Assembly: GCF_020216685.1 (NCBI RefSeq)
Contig: NZ_JAIWNS010000109.1
Location: 1-19,763 of the forward strand
Length of the DNA: 19,763 nucleotides
Source of the DNA: Methanospirillum hungatei
Lineage (GTDB): Archaea; Halobacteriota; Methanomicrobia; Methanomicrobiales; Methanospirillaceae
Reading direction: 5' to 3'
The notes under the pieces are model-generated. The model saw nothing but the letters and a program-made list of their open reading frames with translations. It was not told the origin of the DNA and searched no databases. Shown here piece after piece: positions 1 through 6,766 of this stretch (position 1 is the stretch's first letter; every line of letters begins with the position of its first letter). Made by a program: the position numbers and the translations under genes.

Positions 1-400
1 TAAAACGGAATGATAACGCAACATCGTTTTTTCTTGGAGGAGTAGAGACGTGATTTTGTGCTCTTCAGCTACATTGTTGAAGAAAAATTGCTATCTATAT
101 GTTTTTTATAGAATCGTTGTTCTGGAGTCATTTGATTGAAATTTATGTGAATCTGGATGATAAATCATTAAAATCTTCCCACCTTCAAAAGAACCCCCCC
201 CTTAAATGGTGATCAGGTCACCCCGGAAGTTATGTAACTTATCAATATCATCCGACCTGGAAAAATGAAGGCCATTGGGAGGTAAAGGATAAACATTTAC
301 AAAAGCAATCACCGTCGAACAGGTGATCCCTGATACCATCACAAAGGGGCAGAGTAACCAGTAGACATATCAAATTGATACGATTGCCCGTACACCTGAT
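1..400. other. left flank, no intact gene
   Basis: No complete gene is visible. A short inverted repeat, GGTGA/TCACC, lies at 208-222. On the plus strand an open frame of 37 codons without a start (213-326, reading ...YHPTWKNEGHWEVKD...) could be the end of a decayed gene, but it is too short to identify. The 3' end of hsdR enters from the right on the minus strand. I see no convincing terminator for it. Confidence 0.4.
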
Positions 401-3388
401 TTACCCGCCGATTATCTCTTCATAGACTTTATCAATCATATACTTCGTAACCTGCTCTTTGAACTCCTCACTCTCGAAAAATTTATTCACGATCTTCTCG
501 TTACTCTCCATTCTTCCGGATATGATCCTCTTGAGTTCATCCCGGAGGGCAAACCCGAATTTACTCTTATCATTTGCCTGGGCGGCCTGCTTTAACTTCT
601 CATTTGACGCAGCATCTTTCTGTATCGAGTCAAAGAAGAGCTGATCTGCCTCGGTGAACTCGGTCCCGAACCGCTCATTCAGGATCTCGATAATCTTTGA
701 GAGGGGAGATCGATCCCCTTTTTTCACCCCGGTTCCAACATCAGTCGGTCCCTTTACCGCTCCGCCACCACTCTTATCCAGTTCAATCTGGAAGTTCTCA
801 TGCAATTTCTGGAGACGGTAATATTTCAGGGCAACATCGTCATCGAACCGGTACTTTTCTCCAGGTGTCTTGCTTCGGATTGCATTCGCGAAAGCACGAC
901 CAAATGCATAGATTTTTTCAAGATCAAGGTCCGGGTAGGGAAGAACCTGTGACATAAATGAATACAGCCGGAGGTATGAGCCGAGGATCTTTTTAAACTC
1001 TTCCCGTTCATTCTCTGGTCGCTCATCGTACCGTGCCTTCCCCTGTGATATCATGGAGTTCAGAATGGCATGATCTGAACTGCTCTGCTTCTGTGTATTT
1101 TTAAAGAATATCCGGGAGTATTCTTCAATCTCCTGGAGGTAGAATATCTGGTAGTCAAGCAGGCGGCTTCTGAGATCATTGAGCTGACCTTCATCTGCCT
1201 TGTCCTGGATCATGGTGACTTCATAGAACGGCTGGAAGGCTTCTTTAATCTCATCTGATGTGTTGATAAAGTCAAGGACAAAGGTGTCTTCTTTTCCGGT
1301 GGCTACCCGGTTGAGCCGGGAGAGGGTTTGTACGGCCTGGACACCTGCCACCCGCTTGTCAAGGTACATCGTATGGAGGAGTGGCTGGTCAAATCCGGTC
1401 TGGTACTTTTCTGCGACGATGAGGATATGATACTCATCAGACGCAAATCTCTCCGGTACCTCCTTCTCCCTGATGCCTCCGTTCATCTGGACCTCGGTAT
1501 AGGAGACCTCAGGCAGATCCTTATCGGTTACTTCTCCGGAGAAGGCGACAAGAGTCTTGATGGGGTACTGATGCTCTGCGATGTAATGGTCAAAGGCCTG
1601 TTTGTACCTGACGGCTGCAAGACGACTATCAGCGACGACCATCGCCTTTGCCCGGCCACCAATCTTGTGCATGACATGACGCTGGTAATGTTCCACCATC
1701 ACCTCGGTCTTCTGGGATATGTTCACCGGATGGAGAGCCATGAACCGGGCAAGGGCTTTGGCTGCTTTCTTCCGGTCTACTTCAGGATCCTCCTCGATTG
1801 ATTTGACCAGTTTGTAATAGGTCTTGTAGGTTGTATAGTGGGCAAGGACATCCAGGATGAACTGTTCTTCAATTGCCTGTCTCATCGAGTAGAGATGGAA
1901 GGGTTCTGGTTTCCCGTCCGGACCTGTCCGGCCAAATGCACAGAGGGTTTTGTACTTGGGTGTGGCGGTGAATGCAAAGAAACTGATGTTTGGCTGGTAT
2001 CCCCTCTCAAGGGCGGCGATGATGAGGTCCTCTGAATCAGGAACATTGTGTTCCTCCATGTATTGCAGGGCTTTTTCCCGGACATATGGTTTCGCAAGGA
2101 CTCCTTTCAGTTCAATGGCGCTCTCCCCGCTCTGGGAACTGTGAGCCTCATCGATGATGACGGCGTATGTCCTTTTTGGGAGATCTCCTATCTTCTGAGT
2201 GACGACCGGGAACTTCTGAAGAGTGGTGATGATGATGGGAGTTCCTTTCTCAAGTGCTGATGCAAGCTGGGTTGAGTCTTTGTCTATCTTCTGAACAACC
2301 CCGGTCTTATGTTCAAACTGGTAGATGGTATCCTGTAGCTGCCGGTCAAGTACCACCCGGTCGGTCACGACGACCACCGAGTCAAAGACCTTGATGTCCT
2401 CGTCATTATGCAGACTGACGAGCCGGTGAGCCAGCCATCCGATGGTGTTACTCTTTCCACTGCCGGCTGAGTGCTGGATAAGGTAATTCTGTCCGGGTCC
2501 CCTCTCCCTGGCATCTGAAATTATATTCCTGACTGCCTGCAGCTGGTGATAGCGGGGAAAGATGATCCGTTCGGTGACGTATTTTCTCCCTTCCCTGGTC
2601 TTCTCTTCTTTCTGCAGGTGAATGAACCGGGCAAGGATATCAAGCAGGCTGTCTCGTGCCAGAATCTCTTCCCAGAGATATGCGGTTTTGTAGTTGGTCC
2701 CGTTCGGGGGGTTTCCTTTTCCTCCGTTGTTCCCTTTATTGAACGGGATGAATCGGGTATGAGGGCCGTCAAGACGGGTTGTCATCCAGACTTCTTCCGG
2801 GTCGGCGGCGAAATGAACAAAGGTCCTCTTCTTGAACTGGAATATGAGTTCTTTTGGATCCCGGTCCTTCTGATACTGGTAGATGGCATCTGCATAGGAC
2901 TGCCCGGTCATGGGGTTTTTGAGTTCAATGGTGATGACGGGGATACCATTGATGAGGATTGTGACGTCAAGGGAGTTCTCGTTCTTTTCCGAGTAATGGA
3001 GCTGGCGGGTGATGGTGAGCCGGTTTGCTTCATACAGCCGTATGGTATCAGGGTTTAAGGAACTTGCCGGTGCAAAATAGGCTATCCTGAATGTTCTTCC
3101 GTAACTTTTGAATCCCTGGCGGATGACCTTCAGGCATCCGTCGTAGTCAGAGTTCAGGGCTTTGGAGAGGTCATCGATGATCCGTGATTCAGCCATGGTC
3201 CCGAGCTGAGATTCCAGGTAATTCCAGTCTTTGGGCTGGGTCTCTTTGATGAAGGCGATGACTTCTCCGGGGTCAAGGGCGAGCGAGCGGTCAAAGGTTT
3301 CGGGATCTCCTTTCTGGTATCCATGAGCGAGGAGATAGTCTTCGATTGCGGTTTCGAATGCTTTTTCGGTATATTGCCTGGAACTCAT
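401..3388 (-). CDS. hsdR: Type I restriction enzyme R subunit (HsdR)
   Basis: Motor and nuclease subunit of a type I restriction-modification complex; with HsdM and HsdS it translocates unmethylated foreign DNA by ATP hydrolysis and cuts it at a distance. The 995 residues match the usual family length. The N-terminal nuclease domain shows the D...ExK signature at D141 and E155-L-K157, followed by the QxxxY-like stretch near 170. The SF2 helicase core has Walker A HSAGSGKS (306-313), the DEAH box (413-416), TATPK (474-478) and a QTLSRLNR motif VI about residue 690. The C-terminal region is the helical part expected to dock on the methylase. The ATG at 3388 begins MSSRQYTEK; the same leader DNA recurs at 4675-4719. 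The gene is about 3.2 kb away from the rest of its operon, with relics in between, so it is probably transcribed from its own promoter. It appears intact. Confidence 0.96.
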   Translation of the reverse strand: MSSRQYTEKAFETAIEDYLLAHGYQKGDPETFDRSLALDPGEVIAFIKETQPKDWNYLESQLGTMAESRIIDDLSKALNSDYDGCLKVIRQGFKSYGRTFRIAYFAPASSLNPDTIRLYEANRLTITRQLHYSEKNENSLDVTILINGIPVITIELKNPMTGQSYADAIYQYQKDRDPKELIFQFKKRTFVHFAADPEEVWMTTRLDGPHTRFIPFNKGNNGGKGNPPNGTNYKTAYLWEEILARDSLLDILARFIHLQKEEKTREGRKYVTERIIFPRYHQLQAVRNIISDARERGPGQNYLIQHSAGSGKSNTIGWLAHRLVSLHNDEDIKVFDSVVVVTDRVVLDRQLQDTIYQFEHKTGVVQKIDKDSTQLASALEKGTPIIITTLQKFPVVTQKIGDLPKRTYAVIIDEAHSSQSGESAIELKGVLAKPYVREKALQYMEEHNVPDSEDLIIAALERGYQPNISFFAFTATPKYKTLCAFGRTGPDGKPEPFHLYSMRQAIEEQFILDVLAHYTTYKTYYKLVKSIEEDPEVDRKKAAKALARFMALHPVNISQKTEVMVEHYQRHVMHKIGGRAKAMVVADSRLAAVRYKQAFDHYIAEHQYPIKTLVAFSGEVTDKDLPEVSYTEVQMNGGIREKEVPERFASDEYHILIVAEKYQTGFDQPLLHTMYLDKRVAGVQAVQTLSRLNRVATGKEDTFVLDFINTSDEIKEAFQPFYEVTMIQDKADEGQLNDLRSRLLDYQIFYLQEIEEYSRIFFKNTQKQSSSDHAILNSMISQGKARYDERPENEREEFKKILGSYLRLYSFMSQVLPYPDLDLEKIYAFGRAFANAIRSKTPGEKYRFDDDVALKYYRLQKLHENFQIELDKSGGGAVKGPTDVGTGVKKGDRSPLSKIIEILNERFGTEFTEADQLFFDSIQKDAASNEKLKQAAQANDKSKFGFALRDELKRIISGRMESNEKIVNKFFESEEFKEQVTKYMIDKVYEEIIGG

Positions 3389-3404
3389 ATTTTTAACCCT
3401 GATG
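3361..3404 (-). repeat. hsdR start region, copy 1 of a direct repeat
   Basis: About 44 bases covering the first nine codons of hsdR plus some 16 bases upstream recur at 4675-4719 in the same orientation, differing only by one extra T in a T run. Sequence on both sides diverges immediately. The second copy is joined to a DUF262-like coding fragment. Confidence 0.85.
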
Positions 3405-3754
3405 ACCTGGTATCCAATGGATTGAGAGTTACTGAATGGATATGATGGGAGAGATCTCTTGTTATTCCTTTTTTATGTGAGTAACCGATTAAATCTTTTG
3501 AAATAATTTTTATTGGGGATAGTCAGATGTGGTTGGTAAAGAATGGTAGAAAAGTAGGCTGTAATTCATCGAGATAACTTTGCCGAAACCATGACCTGAT
3601 AAGAAATGTCCCTGAATCAGACTCTGATTGTAATAGTTGGGGGCCTGAAATCCGTGATATCCAGAAAATTAATGTCCTTCCCACACCCACTAATACTAAC
3701 TCTATAGTTCATGTTCGAGAGAATCGTTCATGTATAAAATAGGAGATGACACGT
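3389..3754. other. divergent intergenic region between hsdR and the mini-antitoxin gene
   Basis: No gene is visible. The region must carry the hsdR promoter (minus) and the promoter of the small gene at 3755 (plus). An AT-rich stretch at about 3475-3515 is a possible hsdR promoter area, and a TATA-like ctctatagttc lies at about 3699-3709 some 45 bases before the plus-strand start. Neither assignment is firm. Confidence 0.35.
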
Positions 3755-3999
3755 ATGGCAGAACCGATTGAATTGGGGTTGATTCTTTCAGGTCAAGATC
3801 GTGTTGATTTTGAAGAATACCTGAAAAATCCTACATGCACCGAAGAAGGACTAAAACTACTTCGGGAGGCAGAGGAATTAGCGAACACCTAGCTCCAGTG
3901 AATACGCCATCAAAAATATCAGAGCAAGCATTGGAAGTCAGGGAATTAACTTCTATTGATCAATTATACGGGTTTGAGTGTTCAGACCCGGATTTAAAT
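3741..3999 (+). repeat. paralogous block, copy 1 (antitoxin-GNAT 5' part)
   Basis: Gapless alignment with 5680-5938 (constant offset of 1939 bases) covers the ribosome site, the whole small gene and the first part of the GNAT gene. Many scattered substitutions show that this is an old duplication or two independent acquisitions, not a recent copy. Confidence 0.8.
3755..3892 (+). CDS. 45-residue antitoxin-like protein upstream of GNAT (copy 1)
   Basis: Small acidic, helical protein (MAEPIELGLILSGQD...) preceded by a good ribosome site (GGAG at 3742-3745, nine bases before the ATG). The C-terminal half, with a phenylalanine, then NPTCTEEGLKLLREAEEL, resembles the toxin-binding tail of DUF1778-type antitoxins that pair with GNAT toxins, but the ribbon-helix-helix DNA-binding part is absent. 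It is followed at once by, and overlaps, a GNAT gene. A diverged paralogue sits at 5694-5840, where the stop of this copy (TAG at 3890) corresponds to TGG, so this copy is three residues shorter. The antitoxin role is inferred from position and size; it might also be a leader peptide or regulatory subunit. Confidence 0.6.
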   Translation: MAEPIELGLILSGQDRVDFEEYLKNPTCTEEGLKLLREAEELANT

Positions 4000-4449
4000 G
4001 ATTATTTACACAATGCAGCCTTAAATTCTTTTGATGAAGGGACATCAAAGACTCACCTCGTTTATTACAATTCCGTTCTTGTTGGATTCTTCTCCCTGGC
4101 AACTGACATTATCAAGGATGATCACCTCATCGAAGATGATGCAAAACCCGGTTTTGATCCCCATAATTATCCGGCTATAAAGATCGCACGATTAGCAACT
4201 CACAAAGACTGGGGAGGACGGGGAATTGGACTTTTTATGGTTAAACAATGTATGGCTATTGCCATTGTAATATCTAGGAGATATGCAGGATGTCGATTCA
4301 TAACCGTAGATGCATACAAGGAACGAGTAGGATTCTACCATTAATATGGATTTAAACTTGTGGAAAGCACAAAAAATAAGAATAAGCCAAAATTATACTT
4401 CAATCATATAGAGTTGTTAAAACAACTGGAAAAACAAAAATCAAAATAG
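3835..4449 (+). pseudogene. GNAT acetyltransferase (toxin-like), stopped early by an in-frame TAA
   Basis: GNAT-fold acetyltransferase of the kind found in two-gene toxin-antitoxin pairs that acetylate aminoacyl-tRNA. The acetyl-CoA binding motif reads RLATHKDWGGRGIGLFMV, and the late motif GFYH precedes YGFKLVE. Between them stands TAA (4342-4344), where the family normally has a residue of the FYxKxGF turn; an AAA lysine codon is the simplest ancestor. The frame then stays open for 34 codons with plausible C-terminal strands (ending at TAG 4447-4449), so the gene looks inactivated by one recent base change. The start is uncertain: ATG 3835 lies inside the upstream gene and lacks a ribosome site; GTG 3898, six bases after the upstream stop, removes a poorly coding N-terminus. 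If the truncated product is made, it lacks the last strands of the fold. Confidence 0.75.
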
Positions 4450-4451
4450 TC

Positions 4452-4622
4452 TCAATCACCCATAGCGTGTACAATATTCTCCCAATATTTTCCTTCCTCT
4501 TCTTCTCCCCCTGTGTTTACTGCTTCAATTACTAGGCATACCGTTTCTTTTGGTGTCTCTTTGGTCAAACTGATGAGCGGGTTTATATGCTGATGGTACG
4601 TGAGATCCTGGCAGTAAGGGAA
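4452..4622 (-). pseudogene. 3' end of an unidentified gene
   Basis: An open minus-strand frame without a start codon ends at TGA (4452-4454) and reads ...CQDLTYHQHINPL... then ...EEEEGKYWENIVHAMGD. The acidic run and well-formed C-terminus look like a real protein tail. It overlaps, in another frame, the DUF262-like fragment that starts at 4702. Both could be the two ends of one gene that lost its middle, or pieces of two genes. It converges on the GNAT gene, whose extended frame ends three bases away. Confidence 0.4.
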
Positions 4623-4702
4623 CGGATGAGATTGTCATCCCAGACCCATCCTCGCTGGAAATCAGGGAGCTGTACTTTTTCGGTATATTGCCTGGAACTC
4701 AT
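4583..4702 (-). pseudogene. N-terminal fragment of a DUF262 (GmrSD-like) protein
   Basis: From the ATG at 4702 the frame reads MSSRQYTEK, identical to the HsdR start, then VQLPDFQRGWVWDDN and IRSL. The latter is the characteristic N-terminal motif of DUF262 / GmrS-type ParB-like nucleases (LPxFQRxxVW). The frame stops after 39 codons, where family members continue for hundreds of residues. The junction with hsdR leader DNA (repeat at 4675-4719) shows recombination. It is non-functional as it stands. Confidence 0.65.
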
Positions 4703-4719
4703 ATTTTTTAACCCTGATT
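4675..4719 (-). repeat. hsdR start region, copy 2 of a direct repeat
   Basis: Second copy of the block at 3361-3404, with one additional T. It carries the upstream sequence and nine codons of hsdR fused in frame to a DUF262-like fragment. Confidence 0.85.
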
Positions 4720-4725
4720 CACCGG

Positions 4726-4962
4726 TTACGATTGAAAGTACATGAAAAGGGAGTTTATGAGCATGCGGGCATCAGAAGTCAGCTCTTCAAGGTTACAAGT
4801 ACAGTACTCAAGATACAGGAGATCCACCTGATCCATAATATTATCCATCGCTTCTTCCAGACTGTCAGCATAGGTCTCAAGAAGGAACTCCTTGTTTTCC
4901 AGATGATACTGGTTGTCACGATATTCAACAGATACCTGAAGGGGTGTGGTACGGTTTCCCAT
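4726..4962 (-). CDS. small antitoxin-like protein, 78 residues, orphan
   Basis: Acidic 78-residue protein beginning MGNRTTPLQVSVEYRDNQYH. The pattern of an N-terminal strand pair (QVSVEYRDNQYHLEN), a middle helix (YADSLEEAMDNIMDQVDLLY) and a second helix is reminiscent of HicB-like antitoxins or similar short archaeal proteins encoded beside a toxin; this is inference from shape only. No HicA-like or other toxin gene follows: downstream is the fused hsdR leader and gene debris, so the partner may have been lost. It lies 99 bases downstream of the TATA-binding protein gene on the same strand and could share its transcript. An AT-rich stretch (catataaaatg) touches the start codon. Confidence 0.55.
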   Translation of the reverse strand: MGNRTTPLQVSVEYRDNQYHLENKEFLLETYADSLEEAMDNIMDQVDLLYLEYCTCNLEELTSDARMLINSLFMYFQS

Positions 4963-5061
4963 TTTATATGATTTTCAGGCAGAGAAGAAAGGTCGAATTA
5001 TTCATAAATCACTTACTCCTTGTACTGATGGTTTTGCTATGAACTTCAAACCGAAAACCAA

Positions 5062-5574
5062 TTACAAATTATTGATTATCGATTGGATCTCTTCAAATGT
5101 TCGATTTGATCTTTCAGGATCTGTGCTTCCCGTGATTATCATTTTGCCTGATGCAAATATCAGAGATACAAGTCCGTTTTTTCGTAATATTAATCCGGGA
5201 AATTGTTCAGGCTCATACTCAACGTTATCAAAAGAGAGAGTCAGACATAATTTCGTCAAATTAACCGGGTGATTCAAAACATGCACGGAGACGATATTAT
5301 TCACCTTTGGAGGAGTTGGTGAGGTTATAGAAATTACAGATGTCAGGGTATTATAGAATTCATCCCACGTTTCCTGAACTGATTCAGGTGATTTCAATCC
5401 GGTAAAGATAAACTTCCCGGTTTTATAGAGAGTGGCTTTGCATGCAGATAAGCGGATGTAGCACCCATGGTATTTTTCTGGATTATAAAGTAATTTTTCA
5501 TGTAATGGGGTTAATTCGGAGTAGTCAATCCTTTGATTCAGATCGCCCGAAGCAACGATGTTTACTATCTGCAT
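5062..5574 (-). CDS. divergent TATA-box binding protein (TBP)
   Basis: A two-repeat TBP fold of 170 residues. Archaeal TBP binds the TATA box and recruits TFB and RNA polymerase. Repeat 1 runs about residues 1-80, repeat 2 about 89-170. The DNA-contacting asparagines are present in both (VNIVAS, N5; NNIVSV, N93). Repeat 2 is canonical, with EYEPEQFPGL (F125) and SLIFASGK (F140) supplying the two intercalating phenylalanines. In repeat 1 the matching positions are tyrosines (NPEKYHG, Y35; ATLYKTGK, Y50) and the usual FPGL is YHGC. The housekeeping protein is normally more symmetric and usually ends in an acidic tail, absent here. This is therefore an accessory paralogue, probably with altered promoter preference or acting as a regulator of the island. 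It stands alone among mobile and defence genes, divergent from the second mini-antitoxin copy. Confidence 0.85.
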   Translation of the reverse strand: MQIVNIVASGDLNQRIDYSELTPLHEKLLYNPEKYHGCYIRLSACKATLYKTGKFIFTGLKSPESVQETWDEFYNTLTSVISITSPTPPKVNNIVSVHVLNHPVNLTKLCLTLSFDNVEYEPEQFPGLILRKNGLVSLIFASGKMIITGSTDPERSNRTFEEIQSIINNL

Positions 5575-5679
5575 TCTGATGTCTTATCCATCTTTGCTCT
5601 AAGATTATTACCTTTTTTACCTCAAACCCACTATTACTTACTATACAACTCTGTGGAGAGACTTGTTCTTGTACAACAT

Positions 5680-5938
5680 GGGAGATGATACGTATGGTTA
5701 CACCGATTGAATTGGGGTTGATTCTTACAGGTCAAGACCTTATAGATTTTAAAGAATACCTGAAAAATCCTACATGCACCGAACAAGGGTTAAAACTATT
5801 TCGGGAGGCAGAGGAATTAGCGAACACCTGGCTCCAGTAGATACGCTATCAAAAATCTCAATTCCAGAATTGGAAGTCATGGGTTTCAGTTCTATTGATC
5901 AATTATGCCGGTTTGACTGTTCAGACCCGGATTTAATG
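5680..5938 (+). repeat. paralogous block, copy 2
   Basis: Aligns without gaps to 3741-3999. Similarity stops abruptly at about 5938-5940, where the GNAT coding sequence runs into unrelated DNA. Confidence 0.8.
5694..5840 (+). CDS. 48-residue antitoxin-like protein (copy 2)
   Basis: Paralogue of the gene at 3755, beginning MVTPIELGLILTGQD and ending ELANTWLQ. GGAG at 5681-5684 lies nine bases before the ATG, as in copy 1. Reading frame and ribosome site are preserved despite many substitutions, and several changes are conservative (S/T, R/L, E/K), so the protein may still be made. Its GNAT partner is broken off after about 60 codons, so it would be an orphan antitoxin, possibly able to cover the other copy. 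Function is inferred from context. Confidence 0.55.
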   Translation: MVTPIELGLILTGQDLIDFKEYLKNPTCTEQGLKLFREAEELANTWLQ

Positions 5939-5959
5939 GATCACAAGTTCCAAAGATGA
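5774..5959 (+). pseudogene. GNAT acetyltransferase, N-terminal fragment (copy 2)
   Basis: The frame matching the GNAT of copy 1 reads ...LEVMGFSSIDQLCRFDCSDPDL and then loses similarity; it ends at TGA 5957-5959. The acetyl-CoA binding region and everything after it are missing, so it cannot be an active acetyltransferase. The break lies at about 5940. Confidence 0.7.
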
Positions 5960-6171
5960 GCGGGGTGCCGTTCCATAATGACTCTGTTCCGGCTCATCCC
6001 GTCATGGTTGGTATGTGACCGCCAGGTATCGAGGGTGTACTGGATTACGTCGTGACCGGAAAATGGTCTGGTGTGGCGTGGGTGGAAGAACTGATGCTGT
6101 TCTGCCGAAGATAATGAGACATGGTCAAAAGGAGTGAGAGTCAGGGGAGGCGCACGATGAGATGGGGGTTT
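5941..6171 (-). pseudogene. startless open frame, probable 3' end of an unidentified gene
   Basis: Seventy-six codons are open between TAA at 6172-6174 and TGA at 5941-5943. No ATG, GTG or TTG allows a sensible start near the beginning. The translation, rich in His, Arg and Pro (for example HPRHTRPFSGHD and IMERHPAHLWNL), reads like a protein terminus but matches nothing I recognise. Its stop codon falls exactly where the GNAT copy 2 similarity ends, which suggests that the fragment arrived with the rearrangement that cut the GNAT gene. Chance openness cannot be excluded. Confidence 0.3.
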
Positions 6172-6257
6172 TTATTGAGCTAATTCCATCTTTTAATAAA
6201 AAATGAACAGTTCAAAGAACAAGCGATAATAAGCAGGCAATAGAAACCATAAGATTA

Positions 6258-6424
6258 GTCCGGGGAAGATGCGTCCAAACAACTAACCCCGGACCAGGAA
6301 ATAACAATGGTAGTACGATCACAAATCGTAAATACCTTTCTCGTGTGGGCATGTGCCCGCTCGGGTCTGGTAGAAAAGAGTTTGTTAATCGCGGATGTTA
6401 TCCTTATCGGTCAACATGTTGGCC
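6258..6424. other. cluster of inverted repeats, possible structured RNA or element end
   Basis: Four inverted repeats occur in 167 bases of otherwise gene-poor DNA: GTCCGGGG/CCCCGGAC (6258-6265 and 6287-6294, loop of 21), TACGAT/ATCGTA (6314-6319 and 6325-6330, loop of 5), GGGCA/TGCCC (6347-6351 and 6354-6358), and the near-palindrome GGTCAACATGTTGGCC (6409-6424). The last lies inside the fragment at 6385-6534. They could form a structured transcript or mark the end of a mobile segment; no known RNA family is recognised. Confidence 0.35.
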
Positions 6425-6534
6425 TCTGGTAATATCTGCTTACCCTCTTTTTTACCATCTTCTTCTGTCAGGGGTTCAAACCTGATGCTGAGATCTATGG
6501 GATATGTTTTCAGAATTTTATGTGCTATGTATCG
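6385..6534 (-). pseudogene. startless 49-codon gene end
   Basis: The minus frame between TAA at 6535-6537 and TAA at 6385-6387 reads ...KTYPIDLSIRFEPLTEEDG and ends DKDNIRD. It looks like a genuine C-terminus. It begins 13 bases after the stop of the truncated DUF4268-like gene in another frame, so the two may be opposite ends of a gene that lost its middle, or remains of two genes. The product is unknown. Confidence 0.35.
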
Positions 6535-6547
6535 TTATTGATGAAAT

Positions 6548-6766
6548 TTACTCGAAATTAGTTACTTCCACCGGTTTTCCATTCCCATCCTCTGCGACCA
6601 GATAAACGGAGAAATCACCGGCTGATTGCTCCCTCATTGCGTTCTCAAGGGTCAGGCCGATGGTCTCGCTCAGAATGTCGATATTCTCCTCAAGCCAGGT
6701 GGTGAAGTAGAGGGCTTCGTGTCTCCAGACCTCACGGAGTGGCACACGGGTGATACGGCCGATCAT
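6548..6766 (-). pseudogene. truncated DUF4268-type nuclease-like protein
   Basis: The 72 residues begin MIGRITRVPLREVWRHEAL and continue FTTWLEENIDIL and LTLENAMREQSAGDFSV. This is the N-terminal PD-(D/E)XK-like region of DUF4268-containing proteins commonly encoded beside type I restriction genes. Full members go on for several hundred residues. Here the frame stops after GKPVEVTNFE, where the family normally reaches the second catalytic acid (VIIENQ-like). The first acid position is also altered: the usual SVDLVAED reads SVYLVAED. The start overlaps the hsdS stop as ATGA, so it was the next gene of that operon. It is almost certainly inactive. Confidence 0.65.

Noticed and set aside
1328..1801. 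157-codon plus-strand open frame within hsdR
   Set aside because: Shadow of the hsdR coding strand with no ribosome site and no recognisable motif.
2546..3058. 170-codon plus-strand open frame within hsdR
   Set aside because: Antisense shadow of the intact hsdR; the minus frame carries all family motifs.
4342..4344. Recoded stop (pyrrolysine) in the GNAT gene of a methanogen
   Set aside because: Pyrrolysine uses TAG; this codon is TAA, so a nonsense mutation is the simpler reading.
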